This document shows positions 1 through 9,338 of a stretch of 64,000 nt of DNA, in pieces. The first letter of the stretch is position 1; each line of letters opens with the position of its first letter. Source of the stretch: Streptomyces catenulae (GTDB taxonomy: Bacteria; Actinomycetota; Actinomycetes; Streptomycetales; Streptomycetaceae); NCBI RefSeq assembly GCF_000718015.1, contig NZ_JODY01000007.1, positions 186,001 to 250,000 of the forward strand, read 5' to 3'. The position numbers were made by a program, and so were the translations under genes. The notes beneath the pieces are model-generated. The model saw only the letters and a list, made by a program, of their open reading frames with translations. It had not been told where the DNA came from and did not search any database.

Positions 1-894
1 CAGCTCGTACTCCTGGGTGCCGACGGTCTCGATGACGAGGGTGGCGAGCATGCAGCCGACCTGGGCGGCGCGCTCCGGGCCGACGCCCCAGGAGAGGCCG
101 GAGAGGAAACCGGCGCGGAAGGCGTCGCCGACGCCGGTCGGGTCGGCCTTGGTGTTCTCCTCGGGCGTGCCGACCTCGATGACGGGCTCGCCGACGCGCT
201 CGATGCGGACGCCGTTGGCGCCGAGGGTGGTGACGCGGGTGCCGACCTTGGCGAGGATCTCCTCGTCGCTCCAGCCGGTCTTGGACTCGATGAGGCCCTT
301 CTCGTACTTGTTGGAGAAGAGGTAGGCGGCGCCCTCCATGAGGGTGCGGATGGCCTCGCCGTCCATGCGGGCGATCTGCTGGGAGAAGTCCGCGCCGAAC
401 GGGATCCCGCGGGTACGGCACTCCTCGGTGTGGCGGATCATCGCCTCGGGGTCGTCCGCGCCGATGACGACGAGGTCGAGGCCGCCGACGCGCTCGGCGA
501 CGGTGTGCAGCTCGATGAGGCGGGCCTCGCTCATGGCGCCGGTGTAGAAGGAGCCGATCTGGTTGTGGTCGGCGTCGGTGGTGCAGACGAAGCGGGCGGT
601 GTGCAGCACCTCGGAGATGCGGACCGAGCGGGTGTCGACGCCGTGGCGGTCGAGCCAGGCGCGGTAGTCGTCGAAGTCGTTGCCCGCGGCGCCGACCAGG
701 ATCGGCGCGGTGCCGAGCTGGCCCATGCCGAAGCAGATGTTGGCGGCGACCCCGCCGCGCCGGACGTCGAGCTCGTCGACGAGGAAGGAGAGGGAGACCG
801 TGTGCAGCTGATCGGCGACCAGCTGGTCGGCGAAGCGGCCGGGGAAGGTCATCAGGTGGTCGGTGGCGATGGAGCCGGTGACTGCGATACGCAC
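1..894 (-). CDS. PfkB-family carbohydrate/adenosine kinase, 3' end cut by window
   Basis: Encodes 298 residues of a ribokinase (PfkB) family sugar or nucleoside kinase; the C-terminus lies beyond position 1. The GTG start at 894 follows an AGGAG-type ribosome site. The N-terminus reads VRIAVTGSIATDHL and is followed by the family glycine motif RRGGVAANICFGMGQLG. Near the end is the second PfkB signature, DPTGVGDAFRAGFLSG, where the Asp of GVGD is the catalytic base that deprotonates the acceptor hydroxyl. Streptomyces genomes normally annotate this protein as a carbohydrate or adenosine kinase; the substrate cannot be read from sequence. It is divergent from the small gene at 1032. Confidence 0.9.
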   Translation of the reverse strand, partial: MRIAVTGSIATDHLMTFPGRFADQLVADQLHTVSLSFLVDELDVRRGGVAANICFGMGQLGTAPILVGAAGNDFDDYRAWLDRHGVDTRSVRISEVLHTARFVCTTDADHNQIGSFYTGAMSEARLIELHTVAERVGGLDLVVIGADDPEAMIRHTEECRTRGIPFGADFSQQIARMDGEAIRTLMEGAAYLFSNKYEKGLIESKTGWSDEEILAKVGTRVTTLGANGVRIERVGEPVIEVGTPEENTKADPTGVGDAFRAGFLSGLSWGVGPERAAQVGCMLATLVIETVGTQEYEL

Positions 895-1031
895 GGCTGC
901 TACTCCTGCGGAGGCGTAGGGAGGGGCGGGCGTTGCACCACGCTACCCGGTTCCCCGGGACCTCTCCCACCTGCCGAAACTACCGCATAGTAGGGCTTTC
1001 CCGACTGACACCGGATGCGTACGGTTCCCCT

Positions 1032-1256
1032 ATGACCAAGCATGTGAACCGCCTCACACCCCCGGCCCGGCCCGCGGGCGCCGCCGAGCCCGAATCGCTG
1101 GACCAGCTGCGCGGTGACTGCGCGCGGATGGCGCCGCGCTGGCGGTCGGCGCACCGCACTCCCCCGGCGCCGGACCGCGCCGCCGAGCTGCACGGCGTTC
1201 GGGTGTCCCCGGCGTCGGCGGCGCTGGTGGACGGGATGTCGGAGTACAGCGACTGA
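1032..1256 (+). CDS. Small hypothetical protein, 74 aa
   Basis: A 74-residue protein beginning MTKHVNRLTPP and ending DGMSEYSD. It is rich in Arg, Ala and Pro, with no membrane segment and no recognised domain. No strong ribosome site precedes the ATG, so it may be leaderless or the start may differ. It sits divergently from the PfkB kinase. The third codon positions are G/C as in real genes nearby, but at this length that is weak support. I do not recognise a function. Confidence 0.5.
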   Translation: MTKHVNRLTPPARPAGAAEPESLDQLRGDCARMAPRWRSAHRTPPAPDRAAELHGVRVSPASAALVDGMSEYSD

Positions 1257-1452
1257 GACCGGGTAGGGCCGGGCCTGGACGGCCGGGCGCCCGCCGCGGG
1301 CCGGTGGGCCCCGGGCGCCTTGGCGTGTGCGGTCGGCACCGCCCGCCGCACCGGCCCCGGGGGAACCGCCCGTGCGCCCGTGCCGTCCCAAGGGTGTCCT
1401 CCGTGCGGAGGGCGGCACGACGGACGGATGGCGGAGCCGAAGGAGCGATGCG

Positions 1453-2937
1453 GTGAACAGCGAGGACACCACCCCCGAGGCGGTAGCAGCCACGCGGTCG
1501 CGGCGGAGCCGGGTCGCGGTCGTCTCGGTGGCCGCGGCGGTGCTGCTGGCCGGTGGCGGGGCCGCGTACTGGGCCTCGGCCGCCGGTGACGACGGGGGGC
1601 ACGGCAGTGCGGGCGGGCCGCCGCCGCTGGTGCTCGACGGGTACCAGGGGCGCGGGCAGATCGCCGCCGGTGAGCCCAATCCGCAGGGCGCGGCGTACCG
1701 CGCGGTGAAGGCGCTGCCGGACGGGCCCGGTTCGGCGCCGGTGTACCGGCCGCACGGCACGGTCACGCCGGAGGCGGTGAAGCGGCTGGCGAAGGCGTTG
1801 GATGTGGCCGGAAAGGTCCGGTCGGAGGGCACCAGTTGGAAGGTGGGCGGGCCGACGCGGGACGGCCGGGGCCCGGTGCTCCAGGTGACCAAGACCGGTT
1901 CCGGCGCCTGGACGTACTCCGCGTACGGCACCCCCGGCGGCACCAACTGCGCACTGCCCGCCTCCCCCAAGAGCGGGGCGGACGGCGCGTCGGAGCAGCC
2001 GGGGTGTCCGTCGTACCGGGGTGGGCCGGACGCGGCGACGCGGGACGACGGCAGCGGTGCGGGCGCGGTGTCGCAGCAGCGGGCGGAGCGGGCGGTGCGG
2101 CCGGTGCTGGTGGCGCTGGGCCAGTCCGACGCCCGGTTGGACGCGCACGGGCTGTCGGGGGCGGTGCGGACGGTGCGGGCCGATCCGGTGCTCGGCGGGT
2201 TGCCGACGTACGGCTGGCAGAGCGATCTCCAGGTCGGTGCGGACGGCCGGGTGGTCGGTGGCAGCGGGCAGTTGGCGCGGCCGGTGAAGGGGGCGGAGTA
2301 TCCGGTGCTGAGCGCGGACCGGACGCTGACGCGGCTCAACTCCCGCGACGGGAGCCACACCCCGGGCGACTGCCGGTCGTCGGAGGCGGCGCCGGGGAAG
2401 TCCGGCGGGATCGCGCCGTGCGAGCCCGCGCCGACGCGGGCGCAGCAGCCGGCCGAGGTGACCGGCGCGGTCTTCGGGCTGTCGGTGCAGTACGTCTCGG
2501 GCGGTCAGGCGCTGGTGCCGTCGTGGCTGTTCACGGTGGTGCAGCCGGGTGCGGGTGACGGTCCGGACGCGACGGCGACGGTGGCGCACCCGGCGGTGCA
2601 GCCGCAGTATCTGACGCATCCCGGCGACGGTCCGGCGAAGGGGTCCGGCTCGCCGTCCGGGGAGCCGGGCGCGATGGCGCTGGAGTCGTACGCGGTCTCC
2701 GACGGTGGCCGGAAGGTGACGCTGCACTTCTGGGGCGGGGTGTGCAGCACCTACACGGTGCGGGCGCACGAGTCGGCGAAGGCGGTGCGGACGGAGATCA
2801 CCGGCAGGGAGAAGAAGCCGGGCCAGGTCTGCGTGAAGAGCGCGAAGGAGTTCACCCGGACCGTGACGCTGGAGAAGCCACTGGACGGCCGGAAGGTGAT
2901 CGACGCCTCTACGGGTGAGCCGGTACCGGCGCGGTAG
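1453..2937 (+). CDS. Membrane-anchored hypothetical protein, 494 aa
   Basis: GTG start chosen because GGAG at 1442-1445 lies seven bases upstream. Residues 1-20 are charged and cytoplasmic (SRRSR), residues about 21-41 form one hydrophobic segment (VAVVSVAAAVLLAGGG), and the rest is a large predicted extracytoplasmic domain with paired cysteines in each half. No catalytic motif or named domain was recognised. It resembles the conserved hypothetical membrane proteins found beside erpA in Streptomyces, and a strong bidirectional hairpin separates it from erpA. Role unknown; the topology, one membrane anchor with an outside domain, is what the sequence supports. Confidence 0.75.
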   Translation: MNSEDTTPEAVAATRSRRSRVAVVSVAAAVLLAGGGAAYWASAAGDDGGHGSAGGPPPLVLDGYQGRGQIAAGEPNPQGAAYRAVKALPDGPGSAPVYRPHGTVTPEAVKRLAKALDVAGKVRSEGTSWKVGGPTRDGRGPVLQVTKTGSGAWTYSAYGTPGGTNCALPASPKSGADGASEQPGCPSYRGGPDAATRDDGSGAGAVSQQRAERAVRPVLVALGQSDARLDAHGLSGAVRTVRADPVLGGLPTYGWQSDLQVGADGRVVGGSGQLARPVKGAEYPVLSADRTLTRLNSRDGSHTPGDCRSSEAAPGKSGGIAPCEPAPTRAQQPAEVTGAVFGLSVQYVSGGQALVPSWLFTVVQPGAGDGPDATATVAHPAVQPQYLTHPGDGPAKGSGSPSGEPGAMALESYAVSDGGRKVTLHFWGGVCSTYTVRAHESAKAVRTEITGREKKPGQVCVKSAKEFTRTVTLEKPLDGRKVIDASTGEPVPAR

Positions 2938-2959
2938 GGCGCGGCGGTCCGGACCCGGA

Positions 2960-3004
2960 GACGCCGGAGGGCGGCACCCGTGTGGGGTGCCGCCCTCCGG
3001 CGTC
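2960..3004. terminator. Bidirectional terminator hairpin
   Basis: Perfect 20-bp stem (2960-2979 with 2985-3004) and a five-base loop, without a T tract, between two convergent genes. It would serve both the 1453 gene and erpA. Confidence 0.85.
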
Positions 3005-3021
3005 TGTCGTCCCGCAGCCGG

Positions 3022-3378
3022 TCAGCTGAAGGAGTCGCCGCAGGCGCAGGAGCCGGTGGCGTTGGGGTTGTCGATCGTGAAGCCCTGCTTCTCGATGGTG
3101 TCGACGAAGTCGATCGAGGCGCCGCCCAGGTACGGGGCGCTCATCCGGTCGGTGACGACCTTGACGCCGTCGAAGTCCTTGACCACGTCGCCGTCGAGCG
3201 AGCGCTCGTCGAAGAAGAGCTGGTAGCGCAGACCGGAGCAACCGCCGGGCTGCACGGCGACCCGCAGCGCGAGGTCGTCGCGGCCCTCCTGGTCCAGCAG
3301 GGCCTTCACCTTCGACGCGGCCGCGTCGGACAGGATGATGCCGTCACTGACGGCGGCCTTCTCGTCCTGAACGCTCAT
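3022..3378 (-). CDS. erpA: Iron-sulfur cluster insertion protein ErpA (HesB/IscA family)
   Basis: A-type Fe-S carrier of 118 aa, the usual family length. It transfers assembled clusters to apo-proteins in the cytoplasm. The three conserved cysteines are present: Cys47 in GGCSGLRY, and Cys111 and Cys113 in the C-terminal CACGDSFS. It stands alone, divergent from nadA, whose product is itself a 4Fe-4S enzyme, so shared demand for clusters is plausible though not shown. The ATG start gives MSVQDEKAAVSDG, the normal N-terminus of the actinobacterial group. Confidence 0.95.
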   Translation of the reverse strand: MSVQDEKAAVSDGIILSDAAASKVKALLDQEGRDDLALRVAVQPGGCSGLRYQLFFDERSLDGDVVKDFDGVKVVTDRMSAPYLGGASIDFVDTIEKQGFTIDNPNATGSCACGDSFS

Positions 3379-3607
3379 CTACATCTCTCCCGGGTTGTAC
3401 GGACCGCTTGTCAACGGATGCAACCAACTGCAACCGGCGTCGTCCCGGATTAATTCCGGCTGCACGCGTGGTGGGTCGGGCCCCTCCGGGCCGTCCCGGC
3501 CGGGCTCCGCTGACCTTCCTCTCCTCATGCTCGCACACCTGAGCACGGGGCCGCTGTGACGCCCGGGGAACGGCGGGTACGGATGCGTCACATCGACACT
3601 ATGGCCA

Positions 3608-3655
3608 TCGTCAAAGTGACGTGAAGCGGATATGATAGATAACGTCAAATAGACG
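3608..3655 (+). promoter_or_regulatory. nadA promoter with two CGTC-N5-GACG operator-like sites
   Basis: A -10 element TATGAT lies at 3631-3636, with a weak -35 (TCGTCA, 3608-3613) 17 bases upstream. Two related palindromes flank the -10: CGTCAAAGTGACG at 3609-3621 and CGTCAAATAGACG at 3643-3655. Both fit CGTC-N5-GACG and their starts are 34 bp apart, close to three helical turns. This arrangement suggests a repressor bound over the -35 and the start site. NAD-synthesis regulators such as NrtR are known for other actinobacteria; which protein binds here is inference. The rest of 3379-3736 shows no gene. Confidence 0.6.
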
Positions 3656-3736
3656 AAAAGGGTCCCGGCGGCACCTCCGCCGAGGCCCCCGGTGCGGCCC
3701 CGCCGCGCCCGCCGAGGAGAAGAGAGGGTGCGTGTC

Positions 3737-4915
3737 GTGACCACCGCCCAGCCCCTGGACGTAACGCCGACCCCGCTGGCGCTGCTGCTGCTCGGCCGCG
3801 AGGCCGACCCGAAGAGCGAGCGCGGCGTGGAGTGTCCCGGCGATCTGCCGGCCCCCTCCGACCCGGATCTGGTCGCCCGGGCCCGCGCGGCCAAGGAGGC
3901 GCTCGGGGACAAGGTGTTCGTGCTGGGCCACCATTACCAGCGCGACGAGGTCATCGAGTTCGCCGATGTCACCGGCGACTCCTTCAAGCTCGCGCGGGAT
4001 GCCGCCGCCCGGCCGGACGCCGAGTACATCGTCTTCTGCGGTGTGCACTTCATGGCGGAGTCCGCCGACATCCTCACCGGCGACGACCAGCGGGTGATCC
4101 TGCCGGACCTGGCGGCCGGGTGCTCGATGGCCGACATGGCCACCGCCGAGCAGGTCGCGGAGTGCTGGGACGTCCTGACCGAGGCGGGCGTGGCCGAGCG
4201 GACCGTGCCGGTGTCGTACATGAACTCCTCCGCCGACATCAAGGCGTTCACCGGGAAGCACGGCGGGACGATCTGCACCTCGTCCAACGCGCGGCGGGCC
4301 CTGGAGTGGGCCTTCGGCCAGGGGCAGCAGGTGCTCTTCCTCCCCGATCAGCACCTCGGCCGGAACACCGCCGTCCGTGACCTCGGCATGTCCCTGGAGG
4401 ACTGCGTCGTCTACAACCCGCACAGGCCGAACGGCGGGCTGACCGCCGAGGAGCTGCGGACGGCGAAGATGATCCTGTGGCGCGGCCACTGCTCGGTGCA
4501 CGGGCGGTTCTCGCTGGAGTCGGTGAACGACGTCCGCGCCCGCATACCCGGCGTGAACGTCCTGGTCCACCCCGAGTGCAAGCACGAGGTGGTGGCCGCC
4601 GCGGACCAGGTCGGGTCGACGGAGTACATCATCAAGGCGCTGGAGGCGGCCCCGGCCGGTTCGAAGTGGGCGATCGGCACCGAGCTGAACCTCGTCCGCC
4701 GCCTCGCGAACCGCTTCGCCCCCGAGGGCAAGGAGATCGTCTTCCTCGACCGGACGGTGTGCTTCTGCTCGACGATGAACCGCATCGACCTGCCGCACCT
4801 CGTCTGGGCGCTGGAGTCGCTGGTCGCCGGGAAGACCGTCAACCGCATCGAGGTCGACAAGGAGACCGAGCACTTCGCCAAGCTGGCGCTGGAGCGGATG
4901 CTGGCGCTGCCGTAG
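3737..4915 (+). CDS. nadA: Quinolinate synthase NadA
   Basis: Condenses iminoaspartate with dihydroxyacetone phosphate to quinolinate, the first dedicated pyridine-ring step of de novo NAD synthesis. It needs one 4Fe-4S cluster held by three cysteines; candidates are Cys101 in IVFCGVHFMAE, the Cys of VHPECKHEV, and the Cys pair of VCFCSTMNRI. The substrate motif LGHHYQRDEV is present. At 392 aa it is the long actinobacterial form with an N-terminal extension. The GTG at 3737 (VTTAQPLDV) is preferred over an in-frame GTG at 3728, because AGGAGAAGAGAGG lies just upstream of both and the former matches the usual N-terminus. The partner genes nadB and nadC are not adjacent. Confidence 0.96.
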   Translation: MTTAQPLDVTPTPLALLLLGREADPKSERGVECPGDLPAPSDPDLVARARAAKEALGDKVFVLGHHYQRDEVIEFADVTGDSFKLARDAAARPDAEYIVFCGVHFMAESADILTGDDQRVILPDLAAGCSMADMATAEQVAECWDVLTEAGVAERTVPVSYMNSSADIKAFTGKHGGTICTSSNARRALEWAFGQGQQVLFLPDQHLGRNTAVRDLGMSLEDCVVYNPHRPNGGLTAEELRTAKMILWRGHCSVHGRFSLESVNDVRARIPGVNVLVHPECKHEVVAAADQVGSTEYIIKALEAAPAGSKWAIGTELNLVRRLANRFAPEGKEIVFLDRTVCFCSTMNRIDLPHLVWALESLVAGKTVNRIEVDKETEHFAKLALERMLALP

Positions 4916-4929
4916 CCGCCACCGCGCCC

Positions 4930-4974
4930 GACGGGGCCGCGTCCGCCCGGATCCCGGGTGGGCGCGGCCCCGTC
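4930..4974 (+). terminator. Terminator after nadA
   Basis: Twelve-base perfect arms, 4930-4941 and 4963-4974, with partial inner pairing, 15 bases after the nadA stop. Confidence 0.75.
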
Positions 4975-5159
4975 CGCCGTCGGGCCCCGCCCGTCCGGGG
5001 CGCGCTCCGGGTCACCCGCCTCCGTCCGGGCCCCCGGTGAGAGCGCCGGGCGCCGGGAGGGGCAAGGGCCTGTCCCTCTTCCTCTTTCGCGGCGGGGTAC
5101 GGGAGGCTCGTGGCCCGGGCAGGTCGGGGCCGACGGGGCATCGGGGCGAGGAGGCGGAC

Positions 5160-6047
5160 GTGGACGGTACGGCGGACGGCGGGGACTGGTATGTGGACGG
5201 CCGGTGCACCAACTGCGATGTGGCGCGGCAGCTCGCGCCGGAGCTGATCGAGGAGATCGGCCGCCGGTCGGAGGTGGTGCGCCAGCCGCGCGACGCGGCG
5301 GAGGAACGGCAGCTGCACGCGGTGGCGTTCGCCTGTCCGACGCGGTCGGTGCGGCGGCGCGGCGGGCGGGTGGCGGCGGAGCGGGACCCGTTCCCGCTGC
5401 GGCTGGACGACACGGTGAGCCTGTGCGGGCACAACTCGCCGCACACCGCGGGCGCCAACGCCTATCTGCTGCGGCGGCCCGGCGGGACCCAGCTGATGAT
5501 CGACACCCCGCGGTTCGCCGAGCCGCTGGCCGCCCGCTTCGAGGCGGACGGGCCGGTGACCGATGTCCTGCTCACCCACCGGGACCACGCCGCGCACGGC
5601 CGCCGCTACGCCGACCGGTTCGGGGCCCGGCTCTGGATCCACGAGGGCGATCTGGACGCCTCGCCCGACGCGGACCGGGTGCTGCGCGGCACCGACCCGG
5701 TGACGGTCGCCGACGGGGTGGTCGCCCATCCGCTGCCCGGCCACACCCGCGGCAGCGTCCTCTACGTCGCGGACGAGCGGTACTGCTTCAGCGGCGACAG
5801 CTTCTTCTGGTCGCGGACCACCCGCGATCTCGAAATCGCCGAGAGCGTCACCTGGTACTCCGTCACGGAGCTGGCCGCCTCGCTGGCCCGCACCGCCGGG
5901 CGGCTGCGGTTCTCCTGGCTGCTCCCCGGGCACGGCGACCGCAGGCATCTGCCGGAGGCGGAGATGGCCCGGCGGCTGCGGGAGCTGACCGACCGGGCGC
6001 AGCGGATGGAGCCGCGACCGGTGGACTTCACGGCGCTGCGCTGGTGA
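5160..6047 (+). CDS. MBL-fold hydrolase with N-terminal ferredoxin-like segment
   Basis: Metallo-beta-lactamase fold protein of 295 aa. GTG start with GAGGAGG directly upstream. Metal ligands are visible: THRDHAAH (His140, Asp142, His143 and His146 region), His195 in PLPGHTRGS, and Asp213 in FSGDSFFW, giving the normal two-metal set. The first 60 residues resemble a reduced ferredoxin: CTNC at 16-19 and FACPT with Cys59, with DGRCTNCDVARQLAP reading like a ferredoxin fused to MBL proteins. Only three cysteines are seen there, so a full 4Fe-4S site is doubtful. The substrate is unknown. Convergent with the RND pump gene. Confidence 0.85.
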   Translation: MDGTADGGDWYVDGRCTNCDVARQLAPELIEEIGRRSEVVRQPRDAAEERQLHAVAFACPTRSVRRRGGRVAAERDPFPLRLDDTVSLCGHNSPHTAGANAYLLRRPGGTQLMIDTPRFAEPLAARFEADGPVTDVLLTHRDHAAHGRRYADRFGARLWIHEGDLDASPDADRVLRGTDPVTVADGVVAHPLPGHTRGSVLYVADERYCFSGDSFFWSRTTRDLEIAESVTWYSVTELAASLARTAGRLRFSWLLPGHGDRRHLPEAEMARRLRELTDRAQRMEPRPVDFTALRW

Positions 6048-6099
6048 GCGCGGACGCGTGGGGGCGCGCCGCCCGTCCGCCGGGCGCCGCCTGACAGGC

Positions 6100-6140
6100 C
6101 GCGGCCCCCGCGACCGCCGGATGCGGTCGCGGGGGCTGCG
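6100..6140. terminator. Bidirectional terminator
   Basis: A long stem (6105-6117 with 6123-6135, five-base loop, extended outward with one G-U pair to 6100 and 6140) between the convergent MBL and RND genes. Confidence 0.85.
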
Positions 6141-6164
6141 GTGTGTCGGACCGTGCGGTGGCCG

Positions 6165-9100
6165 TCAGACCCCCGCGGGCTCCGGCTCCCGGTCCGCCTC
6201 CGGGGTCGCGGTCGGGTTCCCGCCCTTGCGGGCCCGCTTGTCCGCCTTCTTCTGCGCCCGGCGCTCCTTGCGCAGCTCGATGATCGCGTAGAGCGTCGGG
6301 ACGAGGAGGAGGGTGAGCAGGGTGGAGGTGATCAGACCGCCGATCACGACCACCGCGAGCGGCTGCGAGATGAAGCCGCCGTCGCCGGTGAGCGAGAGCG
6401 CCATCGGCAGCAGCGCCATGATCGTGGCGAGCGCGGTCATCAGGATCGGGCGGAGGCGGTGGCGGCCACCCTCGATGACCGCCTCGACGACGCCGTAGCC
6501 CTGTGCCCGGTACTGGTTGATCAGGTCGATCAGCACGATCGCGTTGGTGACGACGATGCCGATGAGCATCAGCATGCCGATCATCGCCGGGACGCCCATC
6601 GGGGTGCCGGTGATCACCAGCAGACCGAGCGCGCCGGTGGCGGCGAACGGGATCGAGATCAGCAGGATCAGCGGCTGGACGATCGAACGGAACGTCCCCA
6701 CCAGCAGCAGGAAGACGATCGCGACGGCCGCCAGCATGGCCAGGCCCAGCTTGCCGAACGCGTCCGACTGGTCCTGGGAGACGCCGCCGACGGTCGCGGT
6801 GGCGCCGGACGGCAGCTTCAGCCCGTTGATCTCGCTCTGCAGCTTCGCGGAGACCGCGCCGGTGTTGTCGCCGGTGGGCTTGGCGGTGACGGTCGCCGAG
6901 CGGGCGCCGTCGATCCGGGTCATCTGCACCGGACCGGCCACCGTCCTGACGGTGGCGAGGTCGCCGAGGCGGGCCGTCCCGGACGGGGTCGGCAGCGGCA
7001 GGTCCTTCAGCTCGGCCTCGGTGGTCGCCGGGTGGGCCGACCTGATGACCACGTCGCGCTCGGTGTCGTCGAGCACCGCCTTGCCGCTGGGGGTGCCGCT
7101 CACGGCCTGGGCGACGGCCTGGCCGAGGGTGGCCTGGGTGTAACCGGCCGCGGCGGCCTTGTCGTTGGGCGTCACGGAGATCCGCGGCACCGACTGCGAG
7201 AGGTCGCTGCGGACGTCGGTGACGTCGTCGAGCCCCGCGACCGCCTTACGGACCTGCTCGCTCGCCTTCGCCAGGACATCGGCGTCACCGGCCTTGACGA
7301 CCACGCTGAGGTCCTGGTTGCCGAAGCCGCCGCCGCCCGCGCTGACCGAGGTGGTACCGGCGGCCCGGCCCAGCTTCGCCAGATCGGCGCGGAGGTCCTC
7401 GGTGACCTTGTCGGAGTCGGCCGCGTCCTCCAGCTTCACCTGGTAATTGGCCTGGTTGGCGCCGGAGCCGCCGCCGAAGGCCGCCATCATGCCGGAGGAG
7501 CCGACGGTGACCTGGTAGTCCGCCACCCGCTCGTCGGCGGCGAGGATCTTCTCGACCCGCTTCGCCTGGGCGTCGGTCGCGCCGAGGCTGGTGCCCGGCT
7601 TCAGCTCCTGCTTGATGCTCAGGGTGTCCTGCTGGCCCTGGTCGAAGAAGGTGGTCTTGAGCAGCGGGGCCATGCCGAAGGTGGCGATCAGGACCGCCAC
7701 GGCGATGAGCAGGCTGACCGCGCGGCGGCGGGTGGCGAAGCGCAGCACCGGCACATACATCCGCTGCAGCGCGCTCCTCGCCTCCTTCTCCTCGGCCTCG
7801 CGGCGCAGCTGCTCGACGTCGGTGCCCTCGGGGAGTTCGGGGGCGCGCAGGAACCAGAACGACAGGACCGGCACCACGGTCAGCGAGACCAGCAGCGAGG
7901 CGAGCAGCGCGACGGTGACGGTGAGCGAGAAGGAGCCGAAGAGGGCGCCGACCATGCCGCCGACCACACCGATCGGGAGGAAGACCGCGACGGTGGTCAG
8001 GGTGGAGGCGGTGATCGCGCCGGAGACCTCCTTGACCGCGTTGATGATCGCGTCGCGCCGCTCCTCGCCGTAGCCGAGGTGGCGCTTGATGTTCTCCAGG
8101 ACGACGATCGAGTCGTCGACGACCCGGCCGATGGCGATGGTCAGACCGCCCAGGGTCAGCATGTTCAAGGAGAGGTCGCCGGTCCACAGCACGATCAGGG
8201 TGAGGACCACGGACAGCGGGATGGAGACCGCGGTGACCAGCGTGGAGCGCAGGCTCAGCAGGAAGACCAGGATCACGATCACGGCCATGACCAGGCCGAG
8301 CAGACCCTCGGTGGTCAGCGACTCGATGGACTTGGAGACCTGCGGGCCCTGGTCCGAGGCGATGGTGACGTCGGCTCCGGCGCCCAGGTCCTTGCGGATG
8401 GTGTCGAGCTTGTCCTTGACCGCGTCGGAGATGGCGACGGCGCTGCCGTCCTGGCTCATCGTCACGGTGACGGAGAGGCTGGGCTTCCCGTCGGTGCGGG
8501 TGATCGACGTCGGGGTGGCCGAGGTCTCCGCGACGGTGGCGAGGTCACCGAGGCGGGCCGGCTTGCCGCCCTGGCCGCCGCCCGCCGCACCGGGTGCCGG
8601 GGCCACCATCAGGTCCTTGATCTGCTGCACGGAGGTGAAGCCGGTGCCGACCTGCACGGTCCTGCTGCGGCCGTCCTCGGCGAAGGAACCGGCGGGCACC
8701 GAGGCGCCGCCCGCCTGCAGCGCCTGACCGAGCGCCGCGCCGTTGAGGCCCGCGGCGGCCATCTTCTTGTCGTCCGGGGTGATCGCCACGATCCGGTCCT
8801 GGACGCCGCCGACGTTGACCTGGCCGACGCCGTCGATGTTCTTCAGGTCCGGGACGACCGTGCGGTTGAGCTGGTCGGCGAGGCTCTGCTGGTCCTTCTT
8901 GGTGGAGGAGACGGCGAGGACGACCGTGGGCAGGTCGTCGGTGCCGCCGGAGACCACCTGCGGGTCCACGTCCTTGGGCAGCTTCGCCCGGGCCCGGTTG
9001 ACGGCCTGCTGGACGTCGGCGACGAGGGTCTTGGAGTCGTTGCCGTAGTCGAACGACGCCATGATCACACCGGCGCCCTCGCTCGACGTGGAGGTGACGC

Positions 9101-9338
9101 TCTTGATGCCGTTGACCGCCTGGATGCCGTTCTCCAGCGGCTCGACGACCTGCTTCTCGACGACATCGGGCGAGGCGCCCTGGTACGGCGCGACCACCGA
9201 GACCATCGGCAGGTCGATGGAGGGCAGAAGCTGCTGTTTGAGCTGCGGGATCGCGATGACGCCGAAGGCGACCGCGACAAGGGATATCAGCGCTATCAGG
9301 CCGCGTTGCACGAGGCTGATGCGGGACAGCCAGGACAT
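6165..9338 (-). CDS. RND-family efflux transporter, HAE1/AcrB-like
   Basis: 1057-aa inner-membrane exporter of the hydrophobe/amphiphile efflux type. The ATG start (MSWLSRISLVQRG) is chosen over upstream codons because it begins at the first membrane helix. The protein shows the duplicated RND plan: helix 1, a large periplasmic-type loop, a helix group with the proton-relay motif GRVVDDSIVVLENIKRH in helix 4, a second loop rich in Gly (GFGNQDLSVVVKAG), then the second helix group ending near VPTLYAIIELRKERRA. Unusually for RND pumps it works in a Gram-positive envelope with no outer-membrane partner nearby. The two-component pair just upstream on the same strand may control it. Substrate unknown. 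Confidence 0.93.
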   Translation of the reverse strand: MSWLSRISLVQRGLIALISLVAVAFGVIAIPQLKQQLLPSIDLPMVSVVAPYQGASPDVVEKQVVEPLENGIQAVNGIKSVTSTSSEGAGVIMASFDYGNDSKTLVADVQQAVNRARAKLPKDVDPQVVSGGTDDLPTVVLAVSSTKKDQQSLADQLNRTVVPDLKNIDGVGQVNVGGVQDRIVAITPDDKKMAAAGLNGAALGQALQAGGASVPAGSFAEDGRSRTVQVGTGFTSVQQIKDLMVAPAPGAAGGGQGGKPARLGDLATVAETSATPTSITRTDGKPSLSVTVTMSQDGSAVAISDAVKDKLDTIRKDLGAGADVTIASDQGPQVSKSIESLTTEGLLGLVMAVIVILVFLLSLRSTLVTAVSIPLSVVLTLIVLWTGDLSLNMLTLGGLTIAIGRVVDDSIVVLENIKRHLGYGEERRDAIINAVKEVSGAITASTLTTVAVFLPIGVVGGMVGALFGSFSLTVTVALLASLLVSLTVVPVLSFWFLRAPELPEGTDVEQLRREAEEKEARSALQRMYVPVLRFATRRRAVSLLIAVAVLIATFGMAPLLKTTFFDQGQQDTLSIKQELKPGTSLGATDAQAKRVEKILAADERVADYQVTVGSSGMMAAFGGGSGANQANYQVKLEDAADSDKVTEDLRADLAKLGRAAGTTSVSAGGGGFGNQDLSVVVKAGDADVLAKASEQVRKAVAGLDDVTDVRSDLSQSVPRISVTPNDKAAAAGYTQATLGQAVAQAVSGTPSGKAVLDDTERDVVIRSAHPATTEAELKDLPLPTPSGTARLGDLATVRTVAGPVQMTRIDGARSATVTAKPTGDNTGAVSAKLQSEINGLKLPSGATATVGGVSQDQSDAFGKLGLAMLAAVAIVFLLLVGTFRSIVQPLILLISIPFAATGALGLLVITGTPMGVPAMIGMLMLIGIVVTNAIVLIDLINQYRAQGYGVVEAVIEGGRHRLRPILMTALATIMALLPMALSLTGDGGFISQPLAVVVIGGLITSTLLTLLLVPTLYAIIELRKERRAQKKADKRARKGGNPTATPEADREPEPAGV

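Noticed and set aside
5160..5340. Complete ferredoxin domain at the start of the MBL protein
   Set aside because: Only CxxC and one later Cys are present; four ligands for a 4Fe-4S cluster are not visible, so it is called ferredoxin-like only.
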